From positions 1 through 12,032 of the forward strand of contig CALGGL010000306.1 of the NCBI GenBank assembly GCA_937915975.1: 12,032 nucleotides of DNA. The letters are read 5' to 3'. The notes under the pieces were generated by a model. It was given only the letters and a program-made list of their open reading frames with translations. It was not told the origin of the DNA and did no database searches. The first letter of the stretch is position 1. Every line of letters starts with the position of its first letter. The stretch comes from an uncultured Lachnospiraceae bacterium. GTDB taxonomy: Bacteria > Bacillota > Clostridia > Lachnospirales > Lachnospiraceae. Below are positions 5,318 to 12,032 of the stretch, in pieces. The translations under genes were made by a program, and so were the position numbers.

Positions 5318-7396
5318 ATGAACAGAAAAAAATCAGTAATTCTAAAACAACTTCTTACACCGATTGTTGTGACCATAATTATTCTCGGGCTTTTGATTGT
5401 CAGCATAATGGGAGTTATATTTTATAAGACCTACGAGTCCCGTGTTATAGCGGACAGTGAAAGTGAAACCCAGCTTATATCCGAAAATGTAAGGGAGTTT
5501 ATTTCTAAGGCGTACGGCATCTCGGAGGAGCTCGCCAAGAGTCCGGACATACTTACTATGGATACTGAGATTCAGAGTCCTATATTGGCGGACTGTGTTG
5601 AGAGAAATCCTTATCTTGAACTTCTTTACATACAGGATACAACCGGTATGCAGACCGGTCGTTCAAGCGGAGAGCTTGCGGACAGAAGTGAGAGATGGTG
5701 GTTCAAGCAGACTGTAGCGGATAAGGTTTCCTTTGTATCAAAGTCATACTATTCCGTTAATACCGGAAGCCCTTGTGCTTCAATCTTTTTCCCTATGTAT
5801 GATGAGGGCGGGTTTATCGGAGTTTTTGCGACTGATATAAAGCTTCAGTCACTTGTGGATTTGGTTGTTGAATATTCGGATACTGATAAGGATAAAACTG
5901 TATTTATTATAGACGGAGAGGGAACTGTGGTTGCCCATCCGGATGCAAGCTATATAGAAGAACTTTATAATTATGTTACATATACACGAACCGTTTCCAA
6001 GAAGGATGATAAGGGAAATGTAATGACTGATGCGGACGGTAATATTATTGAAGAGGAAAAGACCTTTAAAGAATCAGATTCTTTCAAGAAGATGATTGAA
6101 AACGTTATGTCCGGAAAGAGCGGTAACTGTATAGTTACTGTTGACGGAAATAAGTATTATGCTACATATTCACCTATCATTATGGATGGTGAGTCGGATT
6201 CGTGGTCGGTTATTACCATACAAAGAAGAGGCACACTTATGAAACCTCTTTACATAATGCTTTTGGTAGCACTTTTGATAGCAGCTTGTATGCTTGCTCT
6301 TGCAATTGTTTTGGTTCGTTCAAATGTTAAGAAGATTACCAATCCTCTTATCGAACTTACTGATATTATCGGTGTTGCATCTGAGGGTGATTTCTCAGTC
6401 AAGGCTAAGGTTACCGATAATCAGTCGGAGCTTGGTGCTCTTGCTGAAAGCTTTAACTTTATGACAGACAAGATAGCGTACGTACTTGGAGAAACCAAGC
6501 GCCTTCTGGATGATGTACACGGAAGTGCCGATAAGCTTTCAGAGTTATCTGCTGAAAATGATTCTGTTGCTCAGGAGATGGATAAGATTTCTTATGGTGC
6601 ATCCGTTCAGTCAACCGATACAGAGAAGGTTGTAAAGCTTACCGAAGAAATGAAGGAATGTACATCCGAGCTTTATAAGATGAGCGAGCAGCTAAAGAAG
6701 CAGGCTTCGGCTTCAAGAAGTATCAGTGATGAAGGTATATACAGCGTCGGCGAGTTAAAGAAAAAGAGTCAGGCAAGCCTTGATGCAATTATGGATTCCT
6801 ATGATAAGGTGCTTAGTCTCAATGAGTCCTCTAAGAAGATTGGTACTATAATTGAAGAGATAAATAATATATCATCACAGACAAGTCTTCTTTCATTAAA
6901 TGCTTCTATAGAGGCAGCTCGTGCCGGAGAAGCGGGAAGAGGCTTTGCCGTAGTTGCTTCTGAAGTTTCAGAACTTGCCAACAGCTCTAATGATGCTACA
7001 CAGGGTATAAGCGAGATCGTTATTGAACTTCAGGAAGGTATAAAAGGAATAGTTGAGCTTATCGACGGTATCAAATCTACCTTTGAGGAGCAGCTTGTAT
7101 CTGTTGATGTGGTTGAGGAATCCTTCTCCAGATTTAAGGAATCATCTGAAAGTTCTATATCAACAGCCAATGAAGTTGGAGAGCTTATAGGCTCTGCCGG
7201 AAATGTAAATGATGAGGTGCTTTCGGCAATTACCAACATCCACGAGATATCACGTGAGACAGAGGTTAATGCAAAGGGTGCATCCGACCGTGTATCTCAT
7301 CAGGTTGATTCTATTAAGAACATAGCCGAGAAGGTTGATAATATGAATAAGGCATCAGACCTTCTTGAGGAAGAGATGTCGAGATTTAAGATATAG
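5318..7396 (+). CDS. Methyl-accepting chemotaxis protein with a dCache sensor domain
   Basis: 692 aa from ATG 5318, chosen because GAGGAGA lies at 5304-5310; a TTG at 5300 would add six residues but has no such site. Layout: TM1 about 11-36, extracellular dCache domain about 37-306, TM2 about 311-334, HAMP about 335-388, then a cytoplasmic coiled coil with the signalling tip IEEINNISSQTSLLSLNASI through EAARAGEAGRGFAVVASEV (about 512-550), which contacts CheA and CheW. The sensor has ERWWFK (125-130), SYYS (143-146) and ATD (171-173). R126, W128, Y144 and D173 coincide with the amino-acid-binding dCache motif as I recall it from PctA, while position 129 is F rather than Y. Residues about 222-250 form a charged insertion in the membrane-distal/proximal linker region. 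Ligand unproven. Single gene followed by a terminator. Confidence 0.95.
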   Translation: MNRKKSVILKQLLTPIVVTIIILGLLIVSIMGVIFYKTYESRVIADSESETQLISENVREFISKAYGISEELAKSPDILTMDTEIQSPILADCVERNPYLELLYIQDTTGMQTGRSSGELADRSERWWFKQTVADKVSFVSKSYYSVNTGSPCASIFFPMYDEGGFIGVFATDIKLQSLVDLVVEYSDTDKDKTVFIIDGEGTVVAHPDASYIEELYNYVTYTRTVSKKDDKGNVMTDADGNIIEEEKTFKESDSFKKMIENVMSGKSGNCIVTVDGNKYYATYSPIIMDGESDSWSVITIQRRGTLMKPLYIMLLVALLIAACMLALAIVLVRSNVKKITNPLIELTDIIGVASEGDFSVKAKVTDNQSELGALAESFNFMTDKIAYVLGETKRLLDDVHGSADKLSELSAENDSVAQEMDKISYGASVQSTDTEKVVKLTEEMKECTSELYKMSEQLKKQASASRSISDEGIYSVGELKKKSQASLDAIMDSYDKVLSLNESSKKIGTIIEEINNISSQTSLLSLNASIEAARAGEAGRGFAVVASEVSELANSSNDATQGISEIVIELQEGIKGIVELIDGIKSTFEEQLVSVDVVEESFSRFKESSESSISTANEVGELIGSAGNVNDEVLSAITNIHEISRETEVNAKGASDRVSHQVDSIKNIAEKVDNMNKASDLLEEEMSRFKI

Positions 7397-7410
7397 AAGG
7401 ATTTGTTTTT

Positions 7411-7450
7411 AGGGGTTGCAACACTATATGCTGCAACCCCTTGTTTTTTT
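7411..7450 (+). terminator. Intrinsic terminator of the chemoreceptor gene
   Basis: AGGGGTTGCA (7411-7420) pairs with TGCAACCCCT (7432-7441) around an 11-nt loop, followed by TGTTTTTTT. Stem, U-run and position 15 nt after the stop codon fit a Rho-independent terminator. Confidence 0.92.
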
Positions 7451-7469
7451 GTATGAGTCAAGGTATAAT
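7441..7469 (+). promoter_or_regulatory. Possible promoter of the ParB-like/BMP gene
   Basis: A perfect -10 box TATAAT (7464-7469) has a weak -35 match TTGTTT (7441-7446) at 17 nt. The -35 would lie in the U-run of the preceding terminator. Transcription would begin near 7476, about 70 nt before the ATG. Confidence 0.45.
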
Positions 7470-7547
7470 GCCATTTAGAAATTTTAAAAAAGATTATTTC
7501 GTTATTTATTATATATAGATTTACTTCCTACGGGGAAAGGAGTTTTT

Positions 7548-9533
7548 ATGTCATATGTAGAATATGAAAAAGCGCAGAAGGCCGGACTCAAGGCTTTTAA
7601 GAGTGCTATTTCAAAAGGAGAAAATGCATATCTTCCAGTACTCGATGAGATACTTGAAAATGTAGATATACAAAGTGAGGTTAGTCTTGGACTTGTCCAG
7701 ATTCCGCTTGAAAATGTAGTAGGTACAAGCAATGCAGGAAGAACCTATGCTTTTGCCAATAATTTTATGCCGATTCTTGACTATAAGACAGAGTTTGGTT
7801 CTAAATGGTCAACGCTTTGTGACAGTCAGATAGAAGAGGGAATAAGAGAGCCTATTAAGGTTTATGAATACCTCAATAAGTTTTATGTTGTTGAGGGTAA
7901 TAAGCGTGTATCGGTTTTGAAATACTTTGATGCGGTAAATGTACCGGCACAGGTTACACGTAAGATACCAAAGCTTACAGAGGATAAAGAGATAAAAATT
8001 TACTATGAGTTTATGGATTTTTATAAGCTCACGGATATCAATTATATATGGTTTTCTCAGGAAGGCTTTTTTAAGAGGCTGCTCGAACTTACTACAGATA
8101 ATCCGGAGGAGCCTTGGACAGATGAACAAAAAAGAGATTTCGGTTCATTTAATCATAACTTCTGTGTTGCACTTAAGGCAAAGGGTGGAGAAAAGCTTCC
8201 TATAACCCTTGGTGATGCGCTGCTTTTGTTTATCGATGTTTACGGTTATGAAAATGCTAAAGAGTTTACGGGAAATGAAATAAAGGAAAAGATTGATAAG
8301 CTCTGGGAGGAGTATCTTATCGAATCGACAGGACGAGAGATTAGTCTTAAGCTTGATCCGCCTGATACCGGCAAAAAGAGTATTATGAGTTATTTTAAGG
8401 GACTCGCTCCAAAGCAGGTCAAGGTTGCATTTATATTTGATAAGGATACTGATGAGTCCGACTGGCTTTATGCTCACGAGCTTGGAAGGCTTTATCTTGA
8501 AGAGCATTGTTCCGGTAGAATCAAAACCCTTAAGGTGCATAATCTTAATACTGAAGAGGATATCATAACTGCTATGGAGGATCTTATTATGATGGGAGTA
8601 AAGATTCTTTTTACGACCTCCTCCAGACAGGTAAATGCAAGTCTTAAGGTGGCAGTTAATAATCCTGATGTGGTTATACTTAACTGCTCGCTTAATACTT
8701 CTCATAAGCTTATCAGTACATATTATGCAAGACTTTATGAGGTCAAGTTCCTATCGGGAATTTTGGCAGGTGCTATGACTACCAATGATAAGATAGGTTA
8801 TCTTGCGGACTATCCTATACTTGGAATTACGGCAGATATCAATGCTTTTGCGTTAGGTGTTGCTATGGTTAATCCGAATGCGAAAGTATATCTTGAGTGG
8901 ACATCTCTTAAGGGTGTTGCTCATGAGGCTGCGATAGAGAATTTCAGGCGCAGGGATATTAATTACATTTCCGACCAGATTATGATAAAGCCGCGTGAAG
9001 AGGGCAGACGTTTTGGATTATATTATATAGATGAAAAGGGAACCTTTAATATCGCTATGCCGGTTTACCAGTGGGGCGTATTTTATGAGAAGCTTATAGA
9101 TACAGTGCTTCAGGGTAAGCTTAAGGAGGATGAAAAGAAGGATAATAAGGCGGTTAATTATTGGTGGGGACTTTCCGCCGGTGTTGTAGACCTTATATAT
9201 TCCGATAAGATTCCTTCCGGTACATTAAGGCTTGTAAAGCTCTTTAAAAATATGATGAAGAATAATGAGTTCTTCCCGTTTGATGCGGTTATTAAAGACC
9301 AAAACGGTGTAATAAGAAATGAAGATAAGGAACATATGCTTCCTGAGGATATAATGAAAATGAATTGGCTTGCTTCTAATATTGTAGGTGAGATACCGGA
9401 GATAGACGAGCTGAAGGACAGTGCAAAGTCCATCGTTGAGCTTAAGGGTGTTAATTTAGATACGGAAAAGGAAATCGAGACCAATTCTGATGAGATGACA
9501 GAGATTAGTGCGCAGGATAACGAGGAAGAATAA
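7548..9533 (+). CDS. Cytoplasmic fusion of a ParB/Srx-like N-terminal domain with a BMP-type ligand-binding domain
   Basis: 661 aa; ATG 7548 has AAAGGAG about 6 nt upstream. Residues about 48-130 resemble the ParB-like fold: LVQIPLENVVGTSNAGR, then PIKVYEYLNKFYVVEGNKRV, where EGNKR sits at the usual nucleotide-contact position. Residues about 140-285 form a helical linker. Residues about 290-610 match the BMP/Med family of periplasmic-type proteins, which bind purine nucleosides: KVAFIFDKD at the start, then FLSGILAGAMT, KIGYLADYPI and VAMVNPNAKVYLEW. BMP proteins are normally secreted lipoproteins; this one has no signal peptide or lipobox and so stays in the cytoplasm. The C-terminal 40 residues are acidic and probably disordered. 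The stop overlaps the next start (TAATG), so the two are translationally coupled. A cytoplasmic nucleoside sensor is a reasonable guess, no more. Confidence 0.82.
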   Translation: MSYVEYEKAQKAGLKAFKSAISKGENAYLPVLDEILENVDIQSEVSLGLVQIPLENVVGTSNAGRTYAFANNFMPILDYKTEFGSKWSTLCDSQIEEGIREPIKVYEYLNKFYVVEGNKRVSVLKYFDAVNVPAQVTRKIPKLTEDKEIKIYYEFMDFYKLTDINYIWFSQEGFFKRLLELTTDNPEEPWTDEQKRDFGSFNHNFCVALKAKGGEKLPITLGDALLLFIDVYGYENAKEFTGNEIKEKIDKLWEEYLIESTGREISLKLDPPDTGKKSIMSYFKGLAPKQVKVAFIFDKDTDESDWLYAHELGRLYLEEHCSGRIKTLKVHNLNTEEDIITAMEDLIMMGVKILFTTSSRQVNASLKVAVNNPDVVILNCSLNTSHKLISTYYARLYEVKFLSGILAGAMTTNDKIGYLADYPILGITADINAFALGVAMVNPNAKVYLEWTSLKGVAHEAAIENFRRRDINYISDQIMIKPREEGRRFGLYYIDEKGTFNIAMPVYQWGVFYEKLIDTVLQGKLKEDEKKDNKAVNYWWGLSAGVVDLIYSDKIPSGTLRLVKLFKNMMKNNEFFPFDAVIKDQNGVIRNEDKEHMLPEDIMKMNWLASNIVGEIPEIDELKDSAKSIVELKGVNLDTEKEIETNSDEMTEISAQDNEEE

Positions 9534-10123
9534 TGAAAATATTACTACTTGCTGATGAAGAGTCGAGATACTATTGGGATTTTTTTGAGAAAAGTAAATT
9601 AGAGGGCATTGATCTTATTATATCCTGTGGGGATCTGGCACCGCAGTTTTTGTCGTTTCTTGCTACCTTTGCCAAGGTGCCTATTCTATATGTCCATGGC
9701 AATCACGATTACTGCTATGACGAAACTCCGCCGGACGGATGTATATGTATAGATGATGATATATATGTTCATGAGGGTGTTCGTATCATGGGACTTGGCG
9801 GCAGTATGTGCTATAATAACGGCACCTATCAGTACACCGAACAGGAAATGGTAAAAAGATATAAAAAGCTTAGAAGGAAGATTAGGAAAAACGGCGGAGT
9901 TGATATACTTATAACTCATTCTCCGGCATATCATCTGCATGACAGCAGTGACCTTCCGCATACGGGCTTTAAGGTATTCCTTGATATTTTGGATGAACAA
10001 AAGCCGATGCTTTTTGCGCATGGACATGTGCATATAAATTATGGACGTGACTTTAAGCGCGAATCAATGTATAATGAAACACGTGTTATCAATGCGTATG
10101 AAAAATATTTAATTGAAATATAA
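9533..10123 (+). CDS. Calcineurin-like metallophosphoesterase with an altered first motif
   Basis: 196 aa. Its ATG shares the last A of the upstream TAA, so translation is coupled to the ParB-like/BMP gene. Metallophosphoesterase motifs in order: GD at 33-34 (SCGDLAP), GNHD at 56-59, H129 (THSP), and HGHVH at 163-167. These hold a two-metal centre that hydrolyses phosphomonoesters or diesters. The first motif, normally DxH, reads D8-E9-E10 here: the aspartate remains but the histidine is replaced by glutamate, which may alter metal binding or specificity. No signal peptide or membrane segment. The substrate is unknown; coupling to a putative nucleoside binder points to a nucleotide-type substrate, which is inference. 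Confidence 0.88.
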   Translation: MKILLLADEESRYYWDFFEKSKLEGIDLIISCGDLAPQFLSFLATFAKVPILYVHGNHDYCYDETPPDGCICIDDDIYVHEGVRIMGLGGSMCYNNGTYQYTEQEMVKRYKKLRRKIRKNGGVDILITHSPAYHLHDSSDLPHTGFKVFLDILDEQKPMLFAHGHVHINYGRDFKRESMYNETRVINAYEKYLIEI

Positions 10124-10183
10124 AATATGATATATTAGACAAATGCTGGTGTAATATATAGTAATAAAAGGGAGATGAACAAG

Positions 10184-11533
10184 ATGGCAGATAATACATT
10201 TGACAAAATACTGGATACATATGTTGAGATATGTAATGAAACTGATCAAATAGATGTGGGACTTTATCAAAAGTATAATGTAAAAAGAGGCCTTAGAGAT
10301 GTTGATGGGCGAGGTGTTCTGACAGGTCTTACCGAGATATCGGATGTAGTAGGTTTCAGAGGTGAAGAGAGAATTCCTATTCCGGGTGAGCTTTACTATC
10401 AGGGATATGAAGTGAAAAAATTAGTATCAGGATTAAGAAACAGTCTCTATGGTTTTGAGGAAACTACATATCTTCTTTTGTTTGGTCAGCTTCCAAGTAA
10501 TGAAGAGTTGGAGACGTTTGTAGGAGTGCTTGAGGAATTAAGACAGCTTCCGGAGGCGTTTAACAGAGATGTAATTATGAAGGCACCTAGTAAGGATATG
10601 ATGAACATACTCCAAAAATGTGTTCAGTCACTCTATGCTTATGATGAGATGGCAAATGATACGAGCGTTAAGCATGTGCTTCTGCAGTCTCTACAGCTTA
10701 TCGCACAGTTCCCTGTTATAGCTGCCTATGGCTATCAGGCATACAGACATTATCATATGGAAAAGAGTTTGATTATACACAGACCTAAAAAGGGACTATC
10801 CACTGCGGAAAACCTACTTAGACTTATTAGAACTGATGGAAAGTATACAGAATTGGAAGCAAAAGTTTTAGATGTTTGTCTTGTTATACATGCTGAACAC
10901 GGTGGTGGTAATAACTCAACATTTACAACTCACGTACTTACTTCATCAGGAACAGATACATACTCAACCATCTCTGCGGCACTTGGTTCACTCAAGGGTC
11001 CGAGGCATGGTGGTGCCAATCTTAAGGTTCAACAGATGTTTGATGATTTAAAGAATAATGTTAAGGATTGGGAAAATGAAGATGAACTTTCAGAATATCT
11101 TCAGGCCATTCTGGATAAGAAAGCTTTTGACAATGCCGGTCTTATATACGGAATGGGACATGCCGTTTACAGCGAGTCCGATCCGAGAGCCGTAATTCTT
11201 AAGAGCTATGCAAAAAAGCTTTCCGAGGAAAAGGGTATGGAAAGAGAATTCGAGCTTCACGAAAGAGTTGAGCGTATAGCTAAGAAACTTATAACAGCAA
11301 ATCGTAATACTCAAAAAGCAGTTTGTGCAAATGTGGACTTCTACAGCGGATTTGTTTATACAATGCTTAGAATCCCAACAGAAATATTTACACCTATGTT
11401 TGCCATAGCACGTATATCAGGCTGGTCTGCACACCGTCTTGAAGAACTTGTAAATAAGGGCAAGATTATACGTCCTGCATATAAGTATGTTGGTGAGCAC
11501 AGAGAGTACGTACCTATAGAAGAAAGAAATTAA
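10184..11533 (+). CDS. Citrate synthase (Si-type)
   Basis: 449 aa, within the usual range. It condenses acetyl-CoA and oxaloacetate to citrate in the cytoplasm. Catalytic triad by comparison with the E. coli enzyme: H275 in GPRHGGAN, H326 in YGMGHAVY, and D385 in NVDFYSGF. H239 in HAEHGGGNNST and R335 in SDPRA are the oxaloacetate-binding residues. The start is ATG 10184: the Shine-Dalgarno GGGAG (10170-10174) lies 9 nt before it, but directly touches the earlier in-frame ATG at 10175, which is therefore too close. It follows the metallophosphoesterase by 60 nt, with no clear terminator between, so it may be partly co-transcribed. With GDH at the other end of the window it would feed an oxidative route to 2-oxoglutarate and glutamate, provided aconitase and isocitrate dehydrogenase exist elsewhere. 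The related 2-methylcitrate synthase activity cannot be excluded. Confidence 0.93.
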   Translation: MADNTFDKILDTYVEICNETDQIDVGLYQKYNVKRGLRDVDGRGVLTGLTEISDVVGFRGEERIPIPGELYYQGYEVKKLVSGLRNSLYGFEETTYLLLFGQLPSNEELETFVGVLEELRQLPEAFNRDVIMKAPSKDMMNILQKCVQSLYAYDEMANDTSVKHVLLQSLQLIAQFPVIAAYGYQAYRHYHMEKSLIIHRPKKGLSTAENLLRLIRTDGKYTELEAKVLDVCLVIHAEHGGGNNSTFTTHVLTSSGTDTYSTISAALGSLKGPRHGGANLKVQQMFDDLKNNVKDWENEDELSEYLQAILDKKAFDNAGLIYGMGHAVYSESDPRAVILKSYAKKLSEEKGMEREFELHERVERIAKKLITANRNTQKAVCANVDFYSGFVYTMLRIPTEIFTPMFAIARISGWSAHRLEELVNKGKIIRPAYKYVGEHREYVPIEERN

Positions 11534-11575
11534 CAACTATTTTTGAGTGATTGAAGATAAAAAATTTAAATATGA

Positions 11576-11715
11576 GACTTCGGATAGATTTTTAAGTGTA
11601 TAAGCAGGTACTCTGAAGACGCCGGCACTTAGTGAGGTATTTTCGAACTTAGTGCCGCTGCGTCTGAGGGTAGCGAGAGCGTGCCTGCGATATACTTAAA
11701 AATCTATCAGAAGTC
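11576..11715. repeat. 140-bp nested inverted repeat (long hairpin element)
   Basis: The outer 26-bp arms, 11576-11601 and 11690-11715, are reverse complements with two mismatches (start GACTTC, inner end near GTAT). Further in, GCAGGTAC pairs with GTGCCTGC with one G-T. AGACGC pairs with GCGTCT, CGGCACT with AGTGCCG, and a central hairpin GGCACTTAGT/ACTTAGTGCC closes the structure. The core is GC-rich within AT-rich flanks. It lies between citrate synthase and the methyltransferase gene and could end transcription of the former or fold in the leader of the latter. The shape is typical of a MITE or palindromic intergenic repeat; I recall similar blocks between genes in Lachnospiraceae but cannot verify that here. 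Confidence 0.7.
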
Positions 11716-11737
11716 GGATAATAAAGAAGGAAAAAAT

Positions 11738-12032
11738 ATGTGGATATCCGGTGATTGGAAGGATTACGAGGTTATAGACTGTTCCGAGGGTGAGAAGCTT
11801 GAACGCTGGGGCGATTATATATTATTAAGGCCTGACCCTCAGGTGCTTTGGAATACACCGAAAAATAATCCTCTATGGAAAAAATTAAACGGACATTATC
11901 ATAGAAGTAAAAGCGGCGGCGGAGAATGGGAGTTTATGAATCTTCCCAAGCAGTGGAGCATTAATTATAAGGATTTGACCTTTAATCTTAAACCGTTTTC
12001 ATTCAAACACACAGGTTTATTCCCGGAGCAGG
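11738..12032 (+). CDS. Class I SAM-dependent methyltransferase, RlmI-like (3' end outside the window)
   Basis: ATG 11738 follows GAAGGA (11726-11731); the frame stays open for 98 codons to the end of the window. It starts MWISGDWKDYEVIDCSEGEK and contains YILLRPDPQVLWNTP and GEWEF followed by LPKQWSINYKDLTFNLKPFS and KHTGLFPEQ. This matches the N-terminal region of Lachnospiraceae class I methyltransferases related to the RlmI/YccW rRNA m5C group, where the phrase HTGLFPEQ precedes the SAM-binding domain. The SAM-binding motifs themselves lie beyond the window, so activity and target (probably 23S rRNA) are inferred from the family. Confidence 0.78.
   Translation, partial: MWISGDWKDYEVIDCSEGEKLERWGDYILLRPDPQVLWNTPKNNPLWKKLNGHYHRSKSGGGEWEFMNLPKQWSINYKDLTFNLKPFSFKHTGLFPEQ

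Noticed and set aside
8145..8705. 186-aa ORF on the minus strand
   Set aside because: It lies wholly within the ParB-like/BMP gene in another frame; its composition is that of an antisense shadow.

Overview
The window looks like chromosome from a low-GC Firmicute, most likely a Lachnospiraceae member (Roseburia / Agathobacter / Butyrivibrio type). The grounds are strong AGGAGG-type ribosome sites, sigma-A promoters with 17-nt spacers, a hexameric glutamate dehydrogenase close to the Clostridium symbiosum type, a clostridial Si-citrate synthase, and a ParB-like/BMP fusion protein typical of this family. Family names come from recognising sequence, not from a search.

Layout. (1) 1-637: C-terminal part of a DUF4143-type AAA ATPase. 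(2) 680-2185: gdhA as a single-gene unit with a near-perfect promoter and a strong terminator. (3) 2186-5317: an AT-rich accessory island of small, mostly degenerate genes and structured non-coding DNA. It contains an XRE regulator followed by a truncated toxin-like gene (2302-2723), a GNAT acetyltransferase (2944-3426), a promoter-driven RNA made of two perfect 45-nt pseudoknot-capable repeats plus terminator (3499-3699), a second XRE regulator (3716-4063) with matching operator-like palindromes on both sides, a 37-aa ORF that looks like an internally deleted gene (4224-4337), a frameshifted PBECR-like nuclease gene (4505-4890), and two structured RNA-like elements (4922-5067 and 5078-5156). 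(4) 5318-7396: a dCache chemoreceptor. (5) 7548-10123: a cytoplasmic ParB-like/BMP fusion overlapping a metallophosphoesterase gene. (6) 10184-11533: citrate synthase. (7) 11576-11715: a 140-bp nested inverted repeat. (8) 11738-end: start of an RlmI-like methyltransferase.

How the parts fit. Citrate synthase and GDH lie at the two ends of the citrate to 2-oxoglutarate to glutamate route. The chemoreceptor carries most of the residues of the amino-acid-binding dCache motif. The ParB/BMP protein and the phosphoesterase are translationally coupled and so probably work together, substrate unknown.

The most interesting region is 3440-4890. The tandem-repeat RNA has the architecture of a type III toxin-antitoxin RNA antitoxin (ToxI/CptI/TenpI): promoter, about two 45-nt repeats each able to form an H-type pseudoknot, then an intrinsic terminator. 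No toxN/cptN-like gene follows it. An inverted XRE gene sits in that place, and its likely operator (consensus TTGACAATGTCAA) recurs five times around the RNA, the XRE gene and the nuclease gene. The island therefore reads as a decaying or repurposed toxin-antitoxin/defence locus that may have kept an orphan RNA antitoxin.
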